Part shown: piece after piece, positions 53,973-63,266 of the stretch | Numbering within the stretch: position 1 is the first letter of the stretch | How the letters are laid out: every line of letters begins with the position of its first letter | Source: an uncultured Myxococcales bacterium | GTDB taxonomy: Bacteria > Myxococcota_A > UBA9042 > DTJE01 | Length of the DNA stretch: 64,000 nucleotides | Assembly: GCA_903936705.1 (NCBI GenBank) | Contig: CAIZWN010000054.1 | Location: forward strand, 1 to 64,000 | Direction: 5' to 3' | The notes under the pieces: generated by a model | Told to the model about the DNA's origin: nothing | Seen by the model: only the letters and a program-made list of their open reading frames with translations | The model's database searches: none | Position numbers and translations under genes: made by a program

Positions 53973-56576
53973 TTGCCCAAACGCATATTAGTATCAGTGG
54001 ACCCTTTCGAGGCCCGCGCCGCCCTTCTTGACGGCGAAAGCCTTGTAAACGTCGAGATTGAGAGTGCCTCGTCTAACAAGAGGAAAGGAAACGTCTACCG
54101 CGGCAAGGTCACAGCCGTGGAACCCAGCATCGATGCGGCGTTTGTCGACTACGGTGCAGCGAAGGATGGCTTCCTGCCTTTTGACGAGGTTGCATCGAAA
54201 TCCTTGAACCAGCTTGCCGGGCACGGCCGGGCAGGCAACCGGTCGGGCCTGAAGACTGGCGACTGGGTGCTTGTCCAGGTGACCAAGGAGGAGGTCGGCA
54301 AGAAGGGCGCGACGCTGACCATGCACGTCTCACTGCCCGGCCGGTTCGTCGTCCTGATGCCATTCTCGGATCGCACTGGCATTTCGCGGAAGCTTGGCGG
54401 CGAAGAGCGCGCCCGTCTGCGTACCATGGCGCAGCAGTTGCGGATCCCGGAAGGCTATGGGTGCATCGTCCGTACCGTTGGCGAGGACGAACGCCTGGAG
54501 GATTTGCAGGCCGACCTGGATCAACAGGTCGCAGCATGGGAATCAATCGTCACTAACTACGGGGACCGGAAGAACACGGGCGAGGTCCACGTCGAATCGG
54601 GCCTGTCACTGCGGTTCGTGCGTGACTACATGACGTCCGACGTCGTGGAAGTCATCGTCGAGGATGAAACCTCCCATCGCGAACTTGCGCAGTTCCTTGA
54701 CGCTCGGATGCCCCAGCGTCGGGCTCTTCTGAAGCGTTACTCCGGGGACATGCCTTTGTTCCTGCGTCACGGTGTCGAACGCCAGATCGAGGCTCTCCTG
54801 AACAACAAGGTTACGTTGCCGTCCGGAGGCAGCATCGTCATCGGTCAAACCGAGGCGCTGGTGGCCATAGACGTCAACTCCGGCCGCATGAAGCAGCGCG
54901 ATATCGAGGACACCGCGTTCAAGACGAACCTCGAGGCGGCCCGTGAAGTTGCCCGGCAGGTGGTCCTTAGGGACCTGGGCGGCATCATCGTCGTCGATTT
55001 CATCGACATGGAGGTCGAGGCCAACAACCACGCGGTCGAGGACGAACTGAAGGATGCGTTCCGATGGGACAAGGCCCGGCTGACATTCTCGCGGATCCAG
55101 GAATTCGGCCTGCTGACGTTCTCGCGCCAACGCCTGCGCCAGGCCGTGGACTCGGGCATCACCCTGACCTGCCCAACCTGCGCAGGCTCGGGGCGCGTTC
55201 GTTCGCCCAACCTGCTGGCGATGTCGGCACTTCGCAAGATCCGCGAACGGCTTGCCACCCAGGGCAATCGGGCAGCATTCGTCGAGGTCACAGTCCCGGT
55301 CGAGGTAGGCAACTTCCTGAACAACCGCAAGCGCGAGGCACTGACTGCGCTGGAACGTAAATTCGACGTGCTGATCGACGTCCTGGGGGACCCGGACGCC
55401 CTGCCCGACGATTTGCGGCTTACCGTGCTGGGAGAAGTTCCGCAAGGACGCAAGTCGCTGATGGGATACGAGGAATCCGAGGCTCCTGAGGCCGACGCAA
55501 CGGTTGATTCAGCCCCCGAAGGTCAGGTCACCACGATCAACCCTTACGCGGCGTCCTCGATTGGATTGGCGCCGCCGCCGTCACCGGGAAAGGGGCGATC
55601 ATTGTTTCGCGGACTCATCAGCAAGTTCCTTGGTCTCGAGGAACTGGCCGAGATGCCGCCTCCGGCATCGCAGAAAAGTCGGCACGACGAGTTCCGCAGC
55701 GCTCCTCCCGTCGTTACAGCGCCTGCCAGAACACTCGAGCCCGAAAGGGTGTCGGCGGCGGAAAGAAAACCGTCGCCCGAACCTTCGGCTCGACCTGCGG
55801 TTGCCCCACGAACGAACATGGCAGCAAGACCGTCTGCCAGCCCCAATCGGTATGAGCCCCCCTATCCAAGACCGCCGGTTCCCACGCCGATACCAGCCCC
55901 CGCGGCCAAGGCAGTCGAGCCGCCGGCGGCGACGTTGCCAGGGCCTGCGCCCGCAAGCCCTGATTCACGCCAGGAAACGGAATTTGATTCCAACGGCGAG
56001 ACCGGAGAGGCCGGGACGCGCAAACGTCGCCGCCGTCGCCGCCGTCGTGGAAAGGGTGGCGCCGCGGAAGGTACCCAGAACGAGAACGGCGACACCATGC
56101 TCACCTCCCCCTCCGATGCCCTTGAAAGCGGGCCAATCCCTCACCCGGCATCGATAGGCCATCAGGACTCCCAGGCAGGCGACCAGACCTCGACTACCGG
56201 TTCCACGGGTCGGATTCCCCTGCCCAGACGTGACGCACCGCCGGCTGACGACAGCGATCTTTCGGGCTTCGAGAACCAGCCTCAGGCCAAGAAGCCCCGC
56301 TCTCCCAGGCCCCCTCGTGCCCCCAGACAATCGCGTGGATCTGCGACCTCTTCCGACGTTGCTGTGGACGAACCTTCCACTATGAGTGGTTCGCAACCCG
56401 CCTCGACCGGCGAGCTTCAGGCTCAAGCAATCACCGACCCGGAAGCCCCCCCGAAAAAGCGCCCCCGTCACCGCGGTGGGCGGGGTCGCAAGAAGCCAGA
56501 GGGCGCGCCTGGCATGGCCAACCCGACGCCTGACAACCAGAATCCGCCGGCCGGGGATGCCGGCCCAAACGAGTGA
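53973..56576 (+). CDS. rng: Ribonuclease E/G family endonuclease with long basic/Pro-rich tail
   Basis: An 867-residue RNA-processing endonuclease. The N-terminal RNase H-like part and S1 domain (VYRGKVTAVEPSIDAAFVDYG) are followed by the DNase I-like catalytic region with VAIDVNSGRM and IIVVDFIDME (metal-binding Asp) and the Zn-link CPTCAGSGRV. From about residue 490 onward the sequence is low-complexity: Pro/Ala segments and a KRRRRRRRRGKGG cluster, resembling the RNase E scaffold that binds RNA and partners. TTG 53973 has GAGG 6 nt upstream. RNase E and G names are interchangeable here. Confidence 0.93.
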   Translation: MPKRILVSVDPFEARAALLDGESLVNVEIESASSNKRKGNVYRGKVTAVEPSIDAAFVDYGAAKDGFLPFDEVASKSLNQLAGHGRAGNRSGLKTGDWVLVQVTKEEVGKKGATLTMHVSLPGRFVVLMPFSDRTGISRKLGGEERARLRTMAQQLRIPEGYGCIVRTVGEDERLEDLQADLDQQVAAWESIVTNYGDRKNTGEVHVESGLSLRFVRDYMTSDVVEVIVEDETSHRELAQFLDARMPQRRALLKRYSGDMPLFLRHGVERQIEALLNNKVTLPSGGSIVIGQTEALVAIDVNSGRMKQRDIEDTAFKTNLEAAREVARQVVLRDLGGIIVVDFIDMEVEANNHAVEDELKDAFRWDKARLTFSRIQEFGLLTFSRQRLRQAVDSGITLTCPTCAGSGRVRSPNLLAMSALRKIRERLATQGNRAAFVEVTVPVEVGNFLNNRKREALTALERKFDVLIDVLGDPDALPDDLRLTVLGEVPQGRKSLMGYEESEAPEADATVDSAPEGQVTTINPYAASSIGLAPPPSPGKGRSLFRGLISKFLGLEELAEMPPPASQKSRHDEFRSAPPVVTAPARTLEPERVSAAERKPSPEPSARPAVAPRTNMAARPSASPNRYEPPYPRPPVPTPIPAPAAKAVEPPAATLPGPAPASPDSRQETEFDSNGETGEAGTRKRRRRRRRRGKGGAAEGTQNENGDTMLTSPSDALESGPIPHPASIGHQDSQAGDQTSTTGSTGRIPLPRRDAPPADDSDLSGFENQPQAKKPRSPRPPRAPRQSRGSATSSDVAVDEPSTMSGSQPASTGELQAQAITDPEAPPKKRPRHRGGRGRKKPEGAPGMANPTPDNQNPPAGDAGPNE

Positions 56577-56588
56577 TCGGAGGCTCGA

Positions 56589-57863
56589 ATGCTGGACCTT
56601 AAATACGTTGTTGAACATCTGGACGAAGTTGCCGAGCGTCTGTCCACACGCGGTGGCCGCGTAGACCTCGAGCCGTTGAAGGAACTGGCAACGCACCGCC
56701 GTACGGCAGTTACATCCCGGGATTCGGCACGGGCAGAACTGAAGACGGTTTCAGACGGCTTCCGCCAACCGGGTGTCACACCCGAGAGGCGGGAGGAACT
56801 TCGGGCCACATCGAAGGCTCTGGGTGAAGGAATCACCCTCCTCGAGGCCGAAGTCACGGACCTCGAAACCAGGCTGCAGGACGTTCTTTTGAACCTTCCC
56901 AACCTGCCGAACGCCGCGACACCCGTGGGCGCTTCGGCGGATGACAACGTCATTGTTCGCAGTTGGGGCACGCCCCGTGTTCTGGACTTTCCCGCGAAGG
57001 AACACTGGGAGTTGGGCGAGAACCTTGGAATCCTGGATTTCGAGGCCGCACGCAAGATTTCCGGCGCGCGTTTCGTCGTCTATCGGGGACTGGGCGCCCG
57101 CCTCGAGCGCGCACTGGCATCCTTCATGCTGGACCTGCACACCACCAAACACGGCTACACCGAAATCCTCCCGCCATTCCTTGTCAATCGAGACTGCATG
57201 GTAGGGACAGGCCAGTTGCCGAAGTTCGTCGAGGAGGCATACGTTGCCACCGACGACATGTATCTCGTTCCGACCGCTGAAGTGCCGGTCACGAACCTGC
57301 ATCGCGAGGAGATCCTTGACGCCTCGCGTCTGCCGATCTGTTACGTAGCATACTCGGCCTGCTTCCGCCGCGAGGCCGGCAGCCATGGCAAGGACGTCAA
57401 GGGCATGACCCGCGTCCACCAGTTCCAGAAGGTCGAGATGGTGAAATTCACTACACCCGAAACGTCCGAGGCCGAACACGAGGCACTCGTTTGCAACGCG
57501 GAAAGCATTCTTCAGGCCCTTGAACTGCCCTACCGCGTGGTGGCGCTGTGCAGTGGCGACCTGGGTTTTTCGGCATCGAAGTGCTACGACCTGGAAGTCC
57601 ACCTTCCGGGCCAGGGGTCGTTCCGCGAGATTTCCTCGTGCAGCAATTTCGAGGACTACCAGGCACGCCGAGCCAGTATCCGATACCGCCCCGCACCAGG
57701 CGAAAAGCCGCGCTTCGTCCATACGATCAACGGGTCAGGCCTGGCGATTGGGCGAACCGTCATCGCGATTCTCGAAAACTACCAGCAGGCAGACGGATCG
57801 GTAACGATCCCGACAGCCCTTCGCCCGTACCTCGGCGGACTGGAAATCATCCCGAATCCCTGA
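56589..57863 (+). CDS. serS: Seryl-tRNA synthetase
   Basis: A 424-residue class II synthetase charging tRNA-Ser. The N-terminal coiled coil (residues about 30-105) grips the tRNA; motif 2 is [20 protein letters not shown], motif 3 [18 protein letters not shown]. Full length and normal in all motifs. GGAGG lies 6 nt before ATG 56589, 12 bp after the RNase stop, so it is co-transcribed with it. Confidence 0.97.
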   Translation: MLDLKYVVEHLDEVAERLSTRGGRVDLEPLKELATHRRTAVTSRDSARAELKTVSDGFRQPGVTPERREELRATSKALGEGITLLEAEVTDLETRLQDVLLNLPNLPNAATPVGASADDNVIVRSWGTPRVLDFPAKEHWELGENLGILDFEAARKISGARFVVYRGLGARLERALASFMLDLHTTKHGYTEILPPFLVNRDCMVGTGQLPKFVEEAYVATDDMYLVPTAEVPVTNLHREEILDASRLPICYVAYSACFRREAGSHGKDVKGMTRVHQFQKVEMVKFTTPETSEAEHEALVCNAESILQALELPYRVVALCSGDLGFSASKCYDLEVHLPGQGSFREISSCSNFEDYQARRASIRYRPAPGEKPRFVHTINGSGLAIGRTVIAILENYQQADGSVTIPTALRPYLGGLEIIPNP

Positions 57864-57881
57864 TTGACCTGAATACAATTT

Positions 57882-58667
57882 CTAGAGGTGGTCCTGTGGT
57901 CCCGAGGCCGAGCGGCGCCGGTGTCGGAAACGGATCTTCCAGGCCAGCTTCAGTAACCACTCGGATGGCCCCAGCAGCACGTACGTGGTTCCAAGCCCCA
58001 GAAGTACCACACTGGCGCGCGTCTTCAGCACCGCGACCAGCACCAGCAGCATCAGAACAAGGATCATTGCCTTGCCGATCGACGACATGTGAACGTGCTT
58101 GAAGTTCCTGTAGCGCACCGAACTGACCATCAGCATCGCCACCGAAAGCATCGCACCGCCCATCAGAAGGGTCCGCGTGGCCTCGTCCATTTCAAGATCC
58201 ACGCAGGTCCATACAAGGGTCGCCACGATTCCTGCGGCACCGGGAATGGGCAGGCCGGTGAAGAAGTTCGAGGGCGTCCGCGACCGTTCTGACTGGACGT
58301 TGAACCGCGCCAGTCGCATCGCCCCGCACGCCACGTACAGGAACGAAAGCCCGACTCCGATGTAGCCTGACCCTGCATCCACCTGCCGCAACGCAAACGC
58401 GTACGCCAGCACCGCCGGCGCCATACCGAAGGACAGCACGTCCGCCAGCGAATCAAGCTGCACTCCGAACTTGGTTTCCGTGCGAGTCATGCGGGCCACG
58501 CGGCCATCCAGCCCATCGGCAATTGCCGCCATCACGATTGCCAGCGCGGCCCGCCTGAAGGCCTCGCTGGTACCCTCCATGCTCCAGATCACTGACAGGA
58601 GACCGAACAGGACACTGCTCAGCGTGAACAGGTTGGGCAGAATGAATTTGCTCTTGCGAAGATCCAT
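57882..58667 (-). CDS. pssA: CDP-diacylglycerol-serine O-phosphatidyltransferase
   Basis: A 261-residue membrane enzyme that makes phosphatidylserine from CDP-diacylglycerol and serine. The CDP-alcohol phosphotransferase motif is intact: ADGLDGRVARMTRTETKFG then VQLDSLADVLSFG (the DGxxAR...G...D...D pattern). About six hydrophobic segments follow. ATG 58667 fits the family N-terminus (LRKSKFILPNLFT); an in-frame TTG at 58715 is also possible. Convergent with serS. Confidence 0.93.
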   Translation of the reverse strand: MDLRKSKFILPNLFTLSSVLFGLLSVIWSMEGTSEAFRRAALAIVMAAIADGLDGRVARMTRTETKFGVQLDSLADVLSFGMAPAVLAYAFALRQVDAGSGYIGVGLSFLYVACGAMRLARFNVQSERSRTPSNFFTGLPIPGAAGIVATLVWTCVDLEMDEATRTLLMGGAMLSVAMLMVSSVRYRNFKHVHMSSIGKAMILVLMLLVLVAVLKTRASVVLLGLGTTYVLLGPSEWLLKLAWKIRFRHRRRSASGPQDHL

Positions 58668-58736
58668 CGGATGCAGCGTACGCCGCACGTACGATCTTGG
58701 CAAGTGCACGGACAATGACGCAAGTACTAGTCGGAC

Positions 58737-58751
58737 AACAGTTATCCTGTT
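58737..58751. promoter_or_regulatory. Short dyad in the divergent pssA/cytochrome gap
   Basis: AACAG, TTATC, CTGTT: 5-bp arms with a 5-bp spacer within an unusually AT-rich part of the 188-bp gap. It could be an operator for the redox operon or chance. No binding protein is apparent. Confidence 0.25.
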
Positions 58752-58771
58752 AGTTTTACAAAATATTCTAC

Positions 58772-58801
58772 TGGACTACTCCGGCCCTAGTTGCCTAGAA
58801 T
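58772..58801 (+). promoter_or_regulatory. Predicted promoter of the membrane redox operon
   Basis: TAGAAT (58796-58801) matches the -10 consensus at 5 of 6 positions; TGGACT at 58772-58777 is a partial -35 with an 18-bp spacer. The first start codon (GTG 58856) is 54 bp downstream. Confidence 0.38.
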
Positions 58802-58855
58802 CGCCGGCAGGTTTTGGCTGGCGCCAGTCCGGCGCACTTTTGACGGAGGGGTCCC

Positions 58856-59503
58856 GTGGAAGCGCTGCTCGAATTCTTAAGTGGACCGGTCTTCCGGTTG
58901 GCCATCGTGGTAGCCGTCCTGGGGACGGCAGCACAGTATGTCCAGAACGCGATGGTAATCGCCCGATCATCGACGGACTGGAAAAAAGGCTTCCGCGACA
59001 CGATCAGCGCCATGATCACGTGGGTGAACCCTGCCGATCGCATACGACGACGTGGCTTTCTGGGTGAATTGCTGACCTGGATCGTCCTTGCTGGAGTGCT
59101 GGTGGTCCCGCTGTTCTACCTGGGCCACGCACGCCTGATTGGTCGCAACCTGTTCCTCGAATGGCCGGTCGTCCCCGCGCAGATCTCGGACCTCCTGACC
59201 AAACTTACGATGATCGCCCTGGTGCTGCTGCTGATCGTCCGACTGGCCGACCACAGCTTCCGCAGGGACATGCGGCGCCTGGACTGGATGCCCATGATCC
59301 TCGCCCTCACGGCCTTTGTGTCCGGCTATCTCGTTGCCCATCCTGGTCGCAGCCCGATGTCCCCCGATAACACCGCACTGATTCACTACGTTTCGGCGGA
59401 CGCTCTGCTGCTGATTGCGCCGTTCACCCGGCTTGCCAGATGCGTTTTGCTTCCCGGCGCCTATCAAGGAGCTGTCCAGCATCGCCAGGAGGTGGCGTCA
59501 TGA
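58856..59503 (+). CDS. HmcE/TmcC-like b-type cytochrome membrane subunit
   Basis: A 215-residue protein with about five transmembrane helices (RLAIVVAVLGTAAQYVQNAM, WIVLAGVLVVPLFYLGHARL, LTMIALVLLLIVRLAD, WMPMILALTAFVSGYLVAH and LLLIAPFTRLA). Histidines in LGHARL, ADHSF, VAHPG and LIHYV could ligate two b haems, as in NarI/HmcE-type subunits that exchange electrons with the quinone pool. GTG 58856 follows GAGGGG. The next gene overlaps by 4 nt (ATGA), showing tight coupling. Confidence 0.72.
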   Translation: MEALLEFLSGPVFRLAIVVAVLGTAAQYVQNAMVIARSSTDWKKGFRDTISAMITWVNPADRIRRRGFLGELLTWIVLAGVLVVPLFYLGHARLIGRNLFLEWPVVPAQISDLLTKLTMIALVLLLIVRLADHSFRRDMRRLDWMPMILALTAFVSGYLVAHPGRSPMSPDNTALIHYVSADALLLIAPFTRLARCVLLPGAYQGAVQHRQEVAS

Positions 59504-60321
59504 AGGCCATTCTGACCGACGTTACCAAGTGCATCGGATGTGAGCGCTGTGTGCAATCCTGCCGGATAGCCAACGATCTTGGCACCGTGCTGCCCTTCCG
59601 CTGGCTGCTGGACGATGGGCTTTCCGCCGTCAGGTGGTGCTCGGTACTTCGAAAAGACGGCAAGTTTGTACGCAAGCAGTGCATGCACTGCGTCCAGCCG
59701 GCCTGCGTAGGAATCTGCCCCGTTGGCGCCCTGCAAAAGACCGCTGAAGGCCCCGTCATCTACGACTCGGGCAAATGCCTGGGCTGTCGCTATTGCATGA
59801 TGTCCTGCCCGTTCGGCATCCCACGCTACGACTGGGAGTCGGCAGTGCCGTTCGTGCGCAAATGCCAGATGTGCTATCAGGGCCGCGTGTCCAAGGGCGT
59901 CCAGCCTGGCTGCACCGCGGGCTGCCCAGTCCAGGCCACGATCTTCGGCGAACGGGACCTCCTGCTGGCCGAGGCAAAGAAACGTATTGCCGATAACCCC
60001 GATCGCTACCTCCCAACGGTATTCGGGGAAAGCGAGGTCGGCGGCACGTGTGTCCTGTATCTCGCGCCAATGCAACTGGACATCCTGACCCTTGGCAACA
60101 AGCTTGACGAACGTCCGATGCCCTCCCGCACGGCAACTGCGATGTCGGCCGTGCCACCAGTTTTCGTCGGCATGGGAGCCGTCATGACCGGCATCTACTG
60201 GATCATTGAGCGCCGGATGAGACTGGAGCGCGACAAGGCTGCCGCCAACGGGACCCCGCCCAAGGCAGGCCACGCTCCATCGGGCCACGGCCACAACTCC
60301 AGCGACGGGAAGGAGGGCTGA
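59500..60321 (+). CDS. HmcB/HybA-like four-cluster ferredoxin with C-terminal membrane anchor
   Basis: A 273-residue iron-sulfur protein. Four [4Fe-4S] ligand groups are visible: CIGCERCVQSC, CMHCVQPACVGICP, CLGCRYCMMSCPFGIPRY and CQMCYQ with GCTAGCP. A single transmembrane helix near the C-terminus (AVPPVFVGMGAVMTGIYWII) anchors it. No Tat or Sec signal precedes the first cluster, so the iron-sulfur part would face the cytoplasm unless a signal is missed. ATG 59500 overlaps the previous stop as ATGA, with GGAGG upstream. It should relay electrons to or from the fused NrfD-cytochrome subunit 2 bp downstream. Confidence 0.9.
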   Translation: MKAILTDVTKCIGCERCVQSCRIANDLGTVLPFRWLLDDGLSAVRWCSVLRKDGKFVRKQCMHCVQPACVGICPVGALQKTAEGPVIYDSGKCLGCRYCMMSCPFGIPRYDWESAVPFVRKCQMCYQGRVSKGVQPGCTAGCPVQATIFGERDLLLAEAKKRIADNPDRYLPTVFGESEVGGTCVLYLAPMQLDILTLGNKLDERPMPSRTATAMSAVPPVFVGMGAVMTGIYWIIERRMRLERDKAAANGTPPKAGHAPSGHGHNSSDGKEG

Positions 60322-60323
60322 CC

Positions 60324-62162
60324 ATGAAGATGAAGCGCCTTAAGGCCGTCAAGAGCGCCCTGTGGTTGCTGGTTGGCGCCGCCTTTGCGATCGCGGTGTT
60401 CCGCTTCTGGCGGGGCCTGGGTCCGACCACTGCATTGACCGACCTGACTCCCTGGGGATTCTGGATCGGCTTTGACGTCATGGGCGGCGTGGCCTTGGCC
60501 GCCGGCGGCTTCTGCATAGCCGCCACCGTCTACGTGTTCCACCTGGAACGGTACAGGCCGATCCTGCGCCCGGCAGTTCTGACGGCATTTCTGGGATACG
60601 CGGCTGTCGTTGTCGGTCTGATGTTCGACCTGGGACTTCCCTGGTCCATCTGGCATATGGTCGTCTTCTGGAACCCGCGCTCCCCGCTGTTCGAGGTCGG
60701 CTGGTGCGTCATGCTGTACCTGTCGGTCCTGCTGATGGAGTTCCTGCCGGTCGTCCTGGAAATGTCCAAGCATCCGATCCTGTCGCGAATCTACGAACTG
60801 CTGCACAAGTTCACGGTGCCTCTGGTCATCCTTGGCATCATGCTTTCGACCCTTCACCAGTCATCGCTGGGCTCGTTGTTCCTGATCATGCCGCACCGGC
60901 TGGACCCGCTGTGGTACACCCCAATCCTGCCGATTCTGTTCTTCATCTCGGCCGTGGCGCTGGGCCTGATGATGGTCACTACCGAATCGCTGTTCTCCTC
61001 GTGGCTGTACGAGGAAGAGTACGAACTGGACCTTCTGCAGGGCCTGGGCAAGGTGGCCGCAGGCGTGTTGTGGTTCTACCTGGCTGTGCGCCTTTCGGAC
61101 CTGGCCTACCGCGGCAACCTTGCACACGCGCTTGACGGCGGCTTCGGCCCTACCCTCTTCATCTTCGAAATCCTCGTATCGGTGATTGTGCCGGCCACGC
61201 TGCTGACGATTCCGGCAACACGAAAGAAGATGACGACCCTTGCAACCGCAGCCGGATTCACGGTGTTCGGCTTCGTGTTCCATCGCATCAACGTTGGCGG
61301 TCTTGCCATGATCGAGACGACGGGCACGCGATACTCGCCGTCGTGGACCGAACTGACCGTGTCATTCGGCATTGTAGCCCTGGCAGCTCTGGTGTTCTTC
61401 TGGGTTGCCGAACGTTTCCACCTGATGCACGGCGGACCGATGATGAAGGGCCGCGAGAACCTGCCCGATATTGCGACATTCAGGCCACGCCTGATCCGCG
61501 GCGCCGTGATGTTCGTGACCGGCGCGGCTGTCGCCACTGCGCTGCTGCCGGCTTCCGCGCTGGATGGATGGGCTGTGGTCCCGCAGCACGTTCACCGGCC
61601 GGGCTACGGCGATATCATGATCCTGGACGGAAACCGCAACGACAAGGGGGTCAAGTTCGACCACAAGATGCACATCGACGTGGCCGAGGGCAACGACAAG
61701 TGCGCCTTCTGCCACCACATGGTCAAGCCCGGGGCACGAGCAACCGGATGTTCCGAATGCCACAAGGACGAGCACCTGGCGACCAGCATCTTCGATCACA
61801 GGTTGCACCAGGAGCTGCTGGCCCAGGGCACGGGTTGCCTTACGTGCCACGCGGATACCACCAAGCCGAAGGATCTGGAACACTCCCGACCTTGCCTGGA
61901 CTGTCACGAGTCGATGATCCCGGCAGGGGCGGCCTTCAAGCCCCGCGAGTCTCCGAACATCGGCCTGGCGCCAGGGTACATGGACGCAATGCACGGCCTA
62001 TGTGAACGATGTCACCGCGAGCAGGACGGCGGATCCTCGACCGACGCTCCGACGCTGGCCAGATGCTCGACCTGCCACTCGGGCGTCGTCAAGCCTTTCA
62101 ACCCGCTGCACCCCGATCAACGCCTGCCCCAGCCTGCCAACGCCGAGGACAAGGCAGAATAG
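60324..62162 (+). CDS. NrfD/HmcC-like quinone-interacting membrane subunit fused to a hexahaem c-type cytochrome
   Basis: A 612-residue protein. Residues 1-420 contain about ten transmembrane helices of the NrfD/PsrC family (WGFWIGFDVMGGVALAAGGF, PHRLDPLWYTPILPILFF). The final helix hands over to a periplasmic part of about 170 residues holding six CxxCH haem motifs, starting at Cys460, 476, 505, 524, 560 and 581, plus FDHKMH and FDHRLH distal-ligand patterns like class III cytochromes. In Hmc, Tmc and Nrf complexes the NrfD subunit and cytochrome are separate proteins. Here a single chain could link the membrane quinone site to extracytoplasmic haems. Confidence 0.88.
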   Translation: MKMKRLKAVKSALWLLVGAAFAIAVFRFWRGLGPTTALTDLTPWGFWIGFDVMGGVALAAGGFCIAATVYVFHLERYRPILRPAVLTAFLGYAAVVVGLMFDLGLPWSIWHMVVFWNPRSPLFEVGWCVMLYLSVLLMEFLPVVLEMSKHPILSRIYELLHKFTVPLVILGIMLSTLHQSSLGSLFLIMPHRLDPLWYTPILPILFFISAVALGLMMVTTESLFSSWLYEEEYELDLLQGLGKVAAGVLWFYLAVRLSDLAYRGNLAHALDGGFGPTLFIFEILVSVIVPATLLTIPATRKKMTTLATAAGFTVFGFVFHRINVGGLAMIETTGTRYSPSWTELTVSFGIVALAALVFFWVAERFHLMHGGPMMKGRENLPDIATFRPRLIRGAVMFVTGAAVATALLPASALDGWAVVPQHVHRPGYGDIMILDGNRNDKGVKFDHKMHIDVAEGNDKCAFCHHMVKPGARATGCSECHKDEHLATSIFDHRLHQELLAQGTGCLTCHADTTKPKDLEHSRPCLDCHESMIPAGAAFKPRESPNIGLAPGYMDAMHGLCERCHREQDGGSSTDAPTLARCSTCHSGVVKPFNPLHPDQRLPQPANAEDKAE

Positions 62163-62219
62163 CCCGACACACCCGCCACTCGTGAATTGTAGTGTCCTTA
62201 CGGCAGGCTTCAGGCAGCA

Positions 62220-63161
62220 TCAGTCATTCGACATCTGCTTGCAGGCAAGCCACTTAAGATAGCGGACCAACAGACCTGGATGTCCAGCCTCGTCGATGTC
62301 CTTGATGACAAGATCTACGGCCGGCAGGCGCCCCCCCTTTCCCATGTCCGACGCCCTCATCCTGACGTTGCAGTTCAGCGTGACGGCCCCTTCGCGCGTT
62401 GGAAGATCAAATTTCAACAGCATGGGCATATCGGGGTCCATGGGAACCCAGGGGCAATCAACGCCTGCTGAACTGGATCCGATCCAGCGCAGACGGACGG
62501 CAATCGGCACCCCAACCGCCTCCAGAAACGCAGGAAAGTCTACGGCCTGCCTGGTACTCCGTATGTCGATTTGTCTGGACAAGGGGCCACTTGGACGCCC
62601 GGTCCCTGACGACGCCGAGCCAGGGTCGATGGCAGGCCCCTCAGCTACCGAACTGGAGCCTACGTGCGAGCTGACCGGCCCTCGCGCCATGTTTGCAGGC
62701 TCGGGGCGGTCCAATTCCAGCACGGTTGAGGCCTTGCTAGCAGCATGTGCATCGAACCTGAAAACGTACTGCGTCAATCCCCGTTCCGGCACCTCTCGCT
62801 GCACGAAAACGGCGGATTCGATGCCGAACAAGCGCTTCAGAACCCGGCGCAATGGCTCGGGAGAACCTCCGCACACGGCCCTGTCCCACTCAAGCCCCAC
62901 CCCTGGCACCGGCGACTCCTGGTGACGCATCACGCGAGCGAACAGAAAAGCGGTGCCTGGTGGAATGCCGGAGTCTTCGAAGACAATCGCAACCATCGCC
63001 CCTTTGGGAAAGTTGTCGTACCTATGCGTCTTTAGAAACACACCTCCAATGCTGATATCAGCGGTTCGCCGGTCAAGACGGCTTCCATCGATATAGCACA
63101 GCACTTCCAGATCGTACGGCCGCCTGGGGTACTCCCGCCGATCGCTTGATTCCACCTTCAT
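62220..63161 (-). CDS. PilZ-domain protein (putative c-di-GMP effector)
   Basis: A 313-residue protein with an N-terminal PilZ domain: the c-di-GMP motif appears as RREYPRRPY (RxxxR), then ADISIGGVFLKT (D/NxSxxG). The middle is a Ser/Pro/Gly-rich linker and the C-terminus a second barrel-like segment (RLRWIGSSSAGVDCPW, LNCNVRMRASDMGKGG) that may be a divergent second PilZ. ATG 63161 follows AGGGGGG by about 4 nt; a GTG at 63206 is possible. It converges with the redox operon. Confidence 0.82.
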   Translation of the reverse strand: MKVESSDRREYPRRPYDLEVLCYIDGSRLDRRTADISIGGVFLKTHRYDNFPKGAMVAIVFEDSGIPPGTAFLFARVMRHQESPVPGVGLEWDRAVCGGSPEPLRRVLKRLFGIESAVFVQREVPERGLTQYVFRFDAHAASKASTVLELDRPEPANMARGPVSSHVGSSSVAEGPAIDPGSASSGTGRPSGPLSRQIDIRSTRQAVDFPAFLEAVGVPIAVRLRWIGSSSAGVDCPWVPMDPDMPMLLKFDLPTREGAVTLNCNVRMRASDMGKGGRLPAVDLVIKDIDEAGHPGLLVRYLKWLACKQMSND

Positions 63162-63266
63162 TTTCCCCCCTACGGGTGAGGCAGGAATCGTACTCGCCTC
63201 GGGCACTCAACTGCAATCCGCGACTATCGCAATCGGCAACATATCTAGTCGCGCAAGTCGGTTTGT

